A stretch of DNA of 8,101 bases from Bacillota bacterium (GTDB taxonomy: Bacteria; Bacillota; UBA4882; UBA8346), in contig JAEZKW010000252.1 in the NCBI GenBank assembly GCA_023415375.1, forward strand, positions 1-8,101, given 5' to 3'. Numbering within the stretch: position 1 is the stretch's first letter; each line of letters opens with the position of its first letter. Under the pieces are notes generated by a model. It made no database searches. It saw only the letters and a program-made list of their open reading frames with translations, and was not told the origin of the DNA. The position numbers and the translations under genes were made by a program. Below, in pieces: positions 1 through 5,202 of the stretch.

Positions 1-729
1 TTCAATACCATCGGATCCTGCGGCATTACGAAAGATTCTACAGTCGTTATTGTTACATCCGTAGCAACACCTCCCTATCCTCTTGCTAACGCAACCAGGG
101 TTGCCGATACACTGATTTACGCTGGGCTTAGAAATGTAGCCATCCTCGATGGAGGATATACAAAATGGGTGTCGGAAAATAGGGCGACCACCATGGAGGT
201 TCCCAATGTAAACCCTGTGGCCTATCAAGGAAAAATCAACAAAGATATGTTTGTTTCCGTTGATTATGTTGAACGGCACCTTGGAAAATCGATTCTTATC
301 GATGCCAGAGACGCAGATGTATACTTTGGAGTGACTGTTGAAGTTTATGCCAATAAAGCGGGGCATATCCCGACGGCCCGTTCTTTACCGACCCCCTGGA
401 TCTGGAATGCGGACGGGACCTATAAAGCGGCCTCGGTATTGAAAGAAATGGCCTCCGGAGTGATCGATGGGAAATCTTTGCCGGCGCCCCGGATATGTTA
501 TCATGATGGAACCTATGCTCAACTGGACGCACTCAAAGAAATGTTTTACGGAGTAGGTAAAAATCAAGATAAAGAAATTATCATTTATTGCGGCGTAGGC
601 GGTTATGCTAGCTCCTGGTGGTTTGTTTTGACCCAGATCTTGGGTTATGAGAACGTGAAAATTTTTGACGGTGCGGCTCAGGAGTGGGTGAAGTACAACG
701 ATATGGTCAAATACACTTGGGCATTCTAA
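1..729 (+). CDS. Two-domain rhodanese / thiosulfate sulfurtransferase, 5' end missing
   Basis: The frame is open from base 1 to TAA 727-729 (242 visible residues), so the gene begins upstream; the in-frame GTG at 169 is internal and has no ribosome site. Rhodanese proteins move sulfane sulfur from thiosulfate or persulfide donors to acceptors through a persulfide on a catalytic cysteine. Visible residues 1-56 are the end of an N-terminal rhodanese domain: the strand TVVIVT is followed by Ser instead of Cys, and the domain closes with ILDGGYTKW, so it is the usual inactive half. The second domain has LIDARD, the GHIPTA turn, the active-site loop YCGVGGYAS (Cys codon 589-591) and the closing FDGAAQEW. 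The loop CGVGGY differs from the classic CRxGxR/T loop; I recall similar loops in anaerobe sulfurtransferases. A 93-nt in-frame tandem duplication lies at 376-561. Family assignment is firm; the physiological substrate is unknown. Confidence 0.88.
   Translation, partial: FNTIGSCGITKDSTVVIVTSVATPPYPLANATRVADTLIYAGLRNVAILDGGYTKWVSENRATTMEVPNVNPVAYQGKINKDMFVSVDYVERHLGKSILIDARDADVYFGVTVEVYANKAGHIPTARSLPTPWIWNADGTYKAASVLKEMASGVIDGKSLPAPRICYHDGTYAQLDALKEMFYGVGKNQDKEIIIYCGVGGYASSWWFVLTQILGYENVKIFDGAAQEWVKYNDMVKYTWAF
376..561 (+). repeat. In-frame 93-nt tandem duplication inside the sulfurtransferase gene
   Basis: Codons 376-468 and 469-561 encode two 31-residue units sharing 15 identical positions. 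Unit one has SLPTPWIWNADGTY then LKEM and GV; unit two has SLPAPRICYHDGTY then LKEM and GV at the same spacing. Matching codons have diverged at third positions, so the duplication is not recent. Only the second unit has the spacing to the catalytic Cys loop that I expect for the family; the first looks like the inserted copy or a diverged parent. Confidence 0.75.
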
Positions 730-797
730 AAAAAAAATAAACATCCAGGTTTTATCCAATGTATCTTGAGAAAATGCAACGCTTCAATGGTAACAAC

Positions 798-831
798 AAT
801 GACCTGGCTTAAGCAGCTGGGTCATTCTTTT
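798..831 (+). terminator. Intrinsic terminator after the sulfurtransferase gene
   Basis: AATGACCTGGC (798-808) pairs with GCTGGGTCATT (816-826) as an 11-bp stem with two G-U pairs and a 7-nt loop, followed at once by CTTTT. It lies about 70 nt after the stop codon and separates the sulfurtransferase from the binding-protein gene. The U-tract is short, so termination may be partial. Confidence 0.7.
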
Positions 832-1016
832 AGGGAGAATCCGGTTTGGGATCAAAGATAAAAATTAAAAATTAGACCAACCAACGAAAAATATTAAGTT
901 ATCAAAAAAAATGACGATTAATTATATATGTAGAATTTTTAAACATTTAATTGTTTATCAATGGTTGGTGTTTTAAAAGTTAATAATCTTTCAATAAAGA
1001 TCTTTTAAGAAAATAC
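832..1016 (+). promoter_or_regulatory. AT-rich leader upstream of the binding-protein gene
   Basis: This strongly AT-rich spacer must carry the promoter of the binding-protein gene, because a terminator precedes it. I cannot name a confident -35/-10 pair: TAGAAT (931-936) and AATAAT (982-987) are good -10 words but lack well-spaced -35 partners. ACCAACCA (876-883) and TGGTTGGT (962-969) form an 8-bp inverted repeat bracketing the AT-rich core. No T-box AGGGTGGNACC element is visible, although T-boxes precede many trpX genes. Confidence 0.4.
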
Positions 1017-1028
1017 AAGGAGGCAAAA

Positions 1029-2057
1029 ATGTTTAAAACAGCGCAGGTGAAAAGGAATTCCGGGAAACAACTTCAATTCAGAAGGTACTTAATCATTTCT
1101 GCTTTGTTTATTGCAATCGGTCTGGTTTTTAGCGGCTGCGGCGGCCAGAAGGTCTACCGGGTCGGTGTTTTAGCGGGTCTGGATTATATAGCCGCCGTTG
1201 GCGATAATTTTAAGGCTAAAATGACTGAATTGGGTTATGAAGAAGGCAAAAATATTGTTTATGATGAACAAAAAATCAACTTTGACATGGCTGGTTATCG
1301 AAAAGCTCTTAAAAAATTTGTTGATGAGAAAGTGGATTTGATTTTTCTATATCCTACCGAGGCAGCCATGGAGGCTAAAAAAATAACCTCAGGGACTAAG
1401 ATTCCTGTGGTTTTTGTATTTTCTAATATTGAGAATAACAATATCGTCAATAGTGTTCGTGAACCCGGTGGGAATATGACCGGCGTTCGCTACCCCGGTC
1501 CGGATATCGCAATCAAGCGTTTTGAGATCATGCGGGAATTATTGCCGGAAGCAAAGCGCTGGTGGGTACCTTATCAGAAAGGGGCTCCGATTAAATCACA
1601 GCTAGATGTATTATATCCTGCCGCCGAGGCAGCGGGAATCAAATTAATTGAATTTCCGGCGGCCAATGCGGCTGAAGTCGACGCCGGTTTACAAGAGTGC
1701 GCCAAATCGGCAGACATTGGATTTGACGCCATCTTCTTTTTAGCGGAACCGCTGGCTGTTACCCCTGATGCCTTTGCTGTAATGAGCAATTTTGCAGCGG
1801 AGAGGAAAATACCGATTGGCGGCGCGTTAATTACCAACGGTGATTATGGCACAATTTTCGGCGTAAATATCGATCCTCCTGCAACCGGAAAACAGGGAGC
1901 CGTGGTAGCCGACAAAATTCTTAAAGGAGGAAAAACCGCTACCACTCCAGTCATCTCTTCCGAGATTTTCTTGCAGATCAATTATAAACTTGCTCAAAAA
2001 CTGGGGTTGAAGATAAGCGACAATTTGTTAAGCCAAGCCAATGAGATTATTCGTTAA
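1029..2057 (+). CDS. ABC-type substrate-binding lipoprotein, ABC_sub_bind/COG2984 (TrpX-like) family
   Basis: This 342-residue protein is probably a membrane-anchored lipoprotein that captures a small ligand outside the cell. It starts with ATG 1029 behind AAGGAGG (1017-1023). The N terminus is positively charged (KR, RR), then has a hydrophobic core (about residues 20-34) and the lipobox VFSGC with Cys37 as lipidation site. The mature part begins YRVGVL, a typical first strand of a periplasmic-binding fold. The family motif PGGNMTGV is at residues 146-153. The C-terminal part has FGVNIDPPATGKQGAVVADKI, and the end LAQKLGLKISDNLL matches the LGL.I...LL ending common in this family. Full length matches the family (about 320-340). 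Members described elsewhere bind aromatic or other amino acids, but the ligand here cannot be read from sequence. No permease or ATPase gene follows; the next gene is a chemoreceptor, so it may serve sensing or share a transporter encoded elsewhere. Confidence 0.88.
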   Translation: MFKTAQVKRNSGKQLQFRRYLIISALFIAIGLVFSGCGGQKVYRVGVLAGLDYIAAVGDNFKAKMTELGYEEGKNIVYDEQKINFDMAGYRKALKKFVDEKVDLIFLYPTEAAMEAKKITSGTKIPVVFVFSNIENNNIVNSVREPGGNMTGVRYPGPDIAIKRFEIMRELLPEAKRWWVPYQKGAPIKSQLDVLYPAAEAAGIKLIEFPAANAAEVDAGLQECAKSADIGFDAIFFLAEPLAVTPDAFAVMSNFAAERKIPIGGALITNGDYGTIFGVNIDPPATGKQGAVVADKILKGGKTATTPVISSEIFLQINYKLAQKLGLKISDNLLSQANEIIR

Positions 2058-2086
2058 AAGAAAAGGATAATTCGACAATTCTTTCA

Positions 2087-2150
2087 AAGAGGTGTGATCG
2101 CCTAGTAAATGATAAGCTTTATTTTAGATTACACCTCTTGAACATTATTT
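2087..2150 (+). terminator. Long hairpin after the binding-protein gene, probable terminator
   Basis: AAGAGGTGTGATC (2087-2099) pairs with GATTACACCTCTT (2127-2139) over 13 bp including one G-U pair. The 27-nt loop holds an AAGCTT-centred near-palindrome that may fold back further. A T-rich stretch ATTATTTTTG (2144-2153) follows a few bases after the stem. The large loop and offset T-tract make it a less canonical terminator than the one at 798-831; an mRNA 3'-stabilising hairpin is the alternative. Confidence 0.5.
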
Positions 2151-2349
2151 TTGTGAATGAGTCCCTTTGATGATACCGTTAAACCCCAGAAATGAGAAAC
2201 AACCTCCGACTGGTTGGATTCTGATGGGACACCAATTTGCTCCGCTGGTTACTGTATGGTTTACTGGGGCGATGGTAATATTTTTCTCCTAAAAAGAACC
2301 AATGATGAAGAGTTTTTGGGTTTTTTATTGCAAAGAACATCATTTTCTA
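2151..2349. other. Gene-free spacer upstream of the chemoreceptor gene
   Basis: I see no convincing gene here. An open frame from TTG 2214 to TGA 2438 (74 codons, beginning LDSDGTPICSAGYCMVYW) has no ribosome site, matches no family I recognise and overlaps the candidate promoter at 2350-2378. A 7-bp inverted repeat, AATGATG (2301-2307) with CATCATT (2338-2344), sits just upstream of that promoter. No c-di-GMP riboswitch core was recognised. Confidence 0.4.
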
Positions 2350-2378
2350 TTGCAATGATTTATTCCAATTTATATAAC
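2350..2378 (+). promoter_or_regulatory. Candidate sigma-A promoter for the chemoreceptor gene
   Basis: TTGCAA (2350-2355, 4 of 6 to TTGACA) and TATAAC (2373-2378, 5 of 6 to TATAAT) are separated by exactly 17 nt. Transcription would start near 2385, giving a leader of about 113 nt before ATG 2498. I see no sigma-28 (TAAA/GCCGATAA) or sigma-54 (GG/GC) motif. This is a consensus match by eye only. Confidence 0.35.
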
Positions 2379-2497
2379 GATGAAACCTTTATTATGTTGA
2401 ATCCGGGCCAAGCGCTTTCAATAGCCTGCAATCTTTGATAAATTAATGATTTTAACTGTTTTCCAGAAATATTTCTTGAAAGAAAGAAGGGGAATTT

Positions 2498-4618
2498 ATG
2501 CTGGATCGACTCAAATCTGCCGGTAAAGAAGGTTCTACCATCAAGCGCATCAACGAGACGAAGCATTATATCGGTAAACTGCTGAAACTCTGGGAAGAGA
2601 AAATAATGCGTTTACGAAGTTTAACATATACTTTATCCCTTGCTTTTTTAGGATTAAGCGCCATTGTGCTGTTAATTACCAGTGGTTTAAACATGTACAG
2701 CAATTTCCGGAATAACCAAGAAATCATTGCCGGGCAACAACAATTCATTGCCAAAGATGCTGCCAATACAGTTAAGAGCTTTATTCAGGAAAAATCCAGC
2801 ATATTAGCTGCGGCAGCCCGTATCGGCGAGCTTGAAACGTCATCTGCCGAAAGACGGAATATCGTTTTAGGCCGGATCCTGGGTATGGAACCCGCCTTTC
2901 GCCATCTAGTGCTGTTGAATACCGAAGGAGACGATTTATTCAAACTCTCTCGTTCCTCCAATTTGGAATTATCGCAGTTAAACCCGGAAACCAAGAAAGA
3001 ACTCATCGCCCGGGTCAAAACGGGGAATACGTATATCGGCGCAGTATCAATCGATCAAGTTACTTTTGAACCTTTAGTGTTAATGGCTGTTCCTATCCAA
3101 AACGTTTTGCGTGAGTTTCGAGGGACCATAGTCGCCGAAGTAAACCTCAAATTTATGTGGGATTTAGTCGGGTCCATGAAAATAGGCAAAAAAGGTTTGT
3201 CCTATGTAGTCGACCGGAAGGGTGGGCTCATCGCTTTGGGTGATGTGGACCGGGTCTTGAAGGGGGAAAATTTGAGGGGTTTGAAGAAGGTTGATGAATT
3301 CATCCATAGTGAAGACTTACTCGCGGGAAGCAAATCTGAGGTTGCTAAGGGTATTAACGGCAACCTGGTGATGACTGCTTTTGTGCCGCTGGGTCAGCCG
3401 GATTGGGCGGTTTTGGTTGAGTTACCGTTCTCAGAGGCTTATAAACCGGTTATTACGGCGATGATTGTATCCTTGTTCATTATGATTTTCAGTTTTTCCC
3501 TGGCCATATTTGTCGGTATTTATCTGGCGCGAAGGATTACCAAACCCATTATCGAACTGCGCGATGCCACCCGAAAAATCAGCAAAGGCGACTTGAACAC
3601 CAGCATTCAAGTAAAGTCCAAAAATGAAATCGGCGAATTGGCGCTGAACTTTAATCAAATGGTTATGAGCTTAGGTACTTTGATTACCAATACCAAACAT
3701 GCCATCCAGGTTATCCTGGAACAAAGCGTGAATTTAAAAGACGGCTCGGCCCAATCGGCTCAAACTTCAGAATCTGTCGCCATCGCTATGCAACAGATCA
3801 GCCAAGGAACCGCGGATCAAACCGTCGAATCCGAAAAAACCTCCAATCAGATGAATAATTTAGCGCAAGAAATCGATTCGGTTGTTGTCAAAGCCAATGA
3901 AGTAGAAGCAATCACCGGTTCCACCAAAGAATTGAGCTTAAAATCAAAAGGGGCTATTCAACTTTTGATCCAAAAGGCGCAGGAAACCGATGATATTACC
4001 GAAGTTATCAGTCAAAATATCAATGATCTGAATATAAGTATGGGAAAGATCCGGGAAGTCACCGAAGTGATTGCCGGGATCACTGAACAAACCAACTTAT
4101 TAGCGTTAAATGCGTCCATTGAAGCAGCCAGAGCCGGAGATGCCGGAAGAGGTTTTGCCGTCGTTGCTGATGAAATTGGCAAACTTGCCAACCAGTCGCG
4201 GGATAGTGCCAAGACCATCAATGACATTATCAAGACGATTCAAGAACAGACGTTGATTTCGGCCCAGACTTCGGGGCAGGCTCATCAAATTGTCGCGGAA
4301 CAAATGAATGCGGTTTTTTCAGTCCGTGACTCATTCGATGGAATCATCGCCGCAATGGATGGAGTTATTGAGCGAAGCATCGAGATGATTGATATCATCA
4401 AAAGGGTTAACAGTTATAAGGAAAGGACGATTAGTTCGATAATGACCATTAGTGCAGTTTCAGAACAAACTGCAGCTTCAAGCCAGGAAATATTGGCTTC
4501 CACCGAGGAACAAATGGCTATTGCCGATCAAGTGAAGGACTTAGCGGAAAAGTTGAATAATTTAGCGGAAGAATTGGTTACCATGACGGATTCATTTGTT
4601 ATCAAAGAACAGAAATGA
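2498..4618 (+). CDS. Methyl-accepting chemotaxis protein (Cache-like sensor, HAMP, MCP signalling domain)
   Basis: This 706-residue transmembrane chemoreceptor senses an extracellular ligand and controls CheA kinase through CheW. Domain order: a charged cytoplasmic N terminus (1-40); TM1 about 41-66; an extracellular region 67-315 whose size and pattern fit a double-Cache fold (it contains LSYVVDRKGGLIA and ends PDWAVLVELPFSEAY); TM2 about 318-344; HAMP from R345 (RRITKPIIELRDATRKISKGDL, ending NEIGELALNFNQM, split here by description); then the coiled-coil signalling domain. The hairpin tip is diagnostic: EQTNLLALNASIEAARAG starts at E530 and continues DAGRGFAVVADE. Glu/Gln-rich SSQEILASTEEQ near the end is a likely methylation segment; there is no CheR-binding NWETF tail. 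Start choice: ATG 2498 has AAGGGGA (2487-2493) at good spacing; ATG 2606 (Met37) is a possible alternative behind GGGAAGAG. Family assignment is firm; the ligand is unknown, though the adjacent binding protein could present it. Confidence 0.93.
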   Translation: MLDRLKSAGKEGSTIKRINETKHYIGKLLKLWEEKIMRLRSLTYTLSLAFLGLSAIVLLITSGLNMYSNFRNNQEIIAGQQQFIAKDAANTVKSFIQEKSSILAAAARIGELETSSAERRNIVLGRILGMEPAFRHLVLLNTEGDDLFKLSRSSNLELSQLNPETKKELIARVKTGNTYIGAVSIDQVTFEPLVLMAVPIQNVLREFRGTIVAEVNLKFMWDLVGSMKIGKKGLSYVVDRKGGLIALGDVDRVLKGENLRGLKKVDEFIHSEDLLAGSKSEVAKGINGNLVMTAFVPLGQPDWAVLVELPFSEAYKPVITAMIVSLFIMIFSFSLAIFVGIYLARRITKPIIELRDATRKISKGDLNTSIQVKSKNEIGELALNFNQMVMSLGTLITNTKHAIQVILEQSVNLKDGSAQSAQTSESVAIAMQQISQGTADQTVESEKTSNQMNNLAQEIDSVVVKANEVEAITGSTKELSLKSKGAIQLLIQKAQETDDITEVISQNINDLNISMGKIREVTEVIAGITEQTNLLALNASIEAARAGDAGRGFAVVADEIGKLANQSRDSAKTINDIIKTIQEQTLISAQTSGQAHQIVAEQMNAVFSVRDSFDGIIAAMDGVIERSIEMIDIIKRVNSYKERTISSIMTISAVSEQTAASSQEILASTEEQMAIADQVKDLAEKLNNLAEELVTMTDSFVIKEQK

Positions 4619-4624
4619 CTCAAA

Positions 4625-4708
4625 TACTTTCTACGTAACGGTTAAGTATGTTTACACAACGACTCAGTATGCCTGCGCGACGATTGCGTATGTTGACCCA
4701 GTGGCTGG
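4625..4708. repeat. Degenerate tandem repeat, period 21 nt, four units
   Basis: GTATG occurs at 4646, 4667 and 4688, exactly 21 nt apart. The intervening bases align too: TACACAACGACT (4653-4664) against TGCGCGACGATT (4674-4685), and a further unit at 4625-4645 with CTACGTAACGGTT. A match to GACTCA also occurs at the chemoreceptor stop (ATGACTCAA at 4614-4622). No open frame runs through it (TAA at 4643-4645, TGA at 4693-4695 in the frame of GTA). Function unknown; possibilities are protein-binding iterations or a decayed coding repeat. Confidence 0.6.
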
Positions 4709-4721
4709 GTAAAGTTTTACC
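4696..4721 (+). terminator. Overlapping hairpins downstream of the chemoreceptor, weak terminator candidate
   Basis: ACCCAG (4696-4701) and CTGGGT (4705-4710) form a 6-bp stem with a 3-nt loop. GGTAAA (4708-4713) and TTTACC (4716-4721) form a second stem that shares GGT 4708-4710, so the two cannot both form fully. No U-tract directly follows the first stem; CTTGCTTTTG comes about 14 nt later. It could be the end of the chemoreceptor transcript, but the evidence is thin. Confidence 0.3.
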
Positions 4722-4743
4722 TCTTGCTTTTGTATCTTTATGC

Positions 4744-4983
4744 CCTCCTGCCCCAATTTCAATCAGGTTAAGCTAACATAAAATGGAAAATGTATACGAA
4801 ATGCTTCGTTATCAATCCGCGGGTTAATCGTGGCTGTCCCAAAAGTACTTCAAAATCAATGAGATATACAATATATCGCGTCAATGAATGAACAAACGTT
4901 TATATATTGTATATCTCTATCGATAATTTCTCTTTTTATAGCAATTATTGGCAACATAACCTGACGACATTGCCTCCTGCCCC
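4744..4983. mobile_element. MITE-like non-coding element with flanking direct repeats
   Basis: CCTCCTGCCCC occurs at 4744-4754 and again at 4973-4983, as an 11-bp direct repeat like a target-site duplication. Directly inside lie imperfect terminal inverted repeats: AATTTCAATCAGGTTA (4755-4770) and the reverse complement of 4957-4971, AATGTCGTCAGGTTA; these match at 13 of 16 positions with one gap, including a perfect TCAGGTTA. The enclosed ~217 bp has no gene. It holds a small hairpin (ACGAA 4796-4800 / TTCGT 4805-4809), a stretch resembling an IS end (GGCTGTCCCAAAAGT, 4832-4846) and a perfect 16-bp inverted repeat (4861-4917). I infer a non-autonomous element; no matching transposase is in the window, and I cannot test for other genomic copies. 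Confidence 0.5.
4861..4917. repeat. Perfect 16-bp inverted repeat with 25-nt spacer
   Basis: GAGATATACAATATAT (4861-4876) and ATATATTGTATATCTC (4902-4917) are exact reverse complements. The outer flanks keep weak symmetry (AATCAAT on the left, ATCGAT on the right), suggesting a once longer palindrome. As RNA it would be a stable-length but AT-rich hairpin; the T-tract in TCTCTTTTTA (4930-4939) is too far away for a standard terminator. A paired operator is possible, but there is no gene close by except topB, 285 nt on. Confidence 0.85.
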
Positions 4984-5130
4984 TCCAATGGCGACTTAAT
5001 GAGCCTATCTGCCCATCCTAAGCCATAATTACTGTAATGTCAATGTTTTCAGAAGGGGGTCTCGCGAAACGGAGGGGTGGTTTGTTGATCTTCCCCCGAT
5101 TTGCCAGACACTCAGTTAAGACTTTATGTT
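4984..5130. other. Spacer between the MITE-like element and the topB promoter
   Basis: No gene is supported. ATTAC-T-GTAAT (5028-5038) is a short perfect dyad that could bind a regulator. Open frames starting at 5037 and 5101 continue into the topB region without ribosome sites and are not credible starts. A second weak promoter match, TTGCCA (5101-5106) with TATGTT (5125-5130) at 18-nt spacing, lies at the right edge. Confidence 0.4.
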
Positions 5131-5159
5131 TTGGCAGGATATCATCGCTTAATTATAGA
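5131..5159 (+). promoter_or_regulatory. Candidate sigma-A promoter for topB
   Basis: TTGGCA (5131-5136, 5 of 6 to TTGACA) and TATAGA (5154-5159, 4 of 6 to TATAAT) are separated by exactly 17 nt. Transcription would begin near 5166, about 37 nt before the topB start codon, which is a sensible leader length. Consensus match by eye only. Confidence 0.4.
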
Positions 5160-5202
5160 AACAATGGTAATAAAAATTTTTATTTGGAACCGGGGTTTAT
5201 AT

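Noticed and set aside
169..729. Sulfurtransferase starting at GTG 169
   Set aside because: The frame is open to base 1 with clear rhodanese sequence upstream (ILDGGYTKW), so 169 is internal.
385..759. 124-codon open frame on the minus strand
   Set aside because: It is antisense to the sulfurtransferase coding sequence and has no family features.
832..1028. T-box leader upstream of the TrpX-like gene
   Set aside because: No AGGGTGGNACC antiterminator core and no terminator close to the start codon.
2214..2438. 74-codon open frame starting with TTG
   Set aside because: No ribosome site, no recognisable family and it overlaps a candidate promoter; described only as part of the spacer.
2140..2497. 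c-di-GMP riboswitch upstream of the chemoreceptor
   Set aside because: The conserved core and tetraloop-receptor words could not be found.
4625..4708. CRISPR array
   Set aside because: The repeat is degenerate, has a 21-nt period with no unique spacers, and no cas gene is present.
5101..5202. 34 extra N-terminal codons for topB
   Set aside because: They have no ribosome site, contain a better promoter match, and type IA enzymes begin almost directly with the AEKPS strand, as from ATG 5203.
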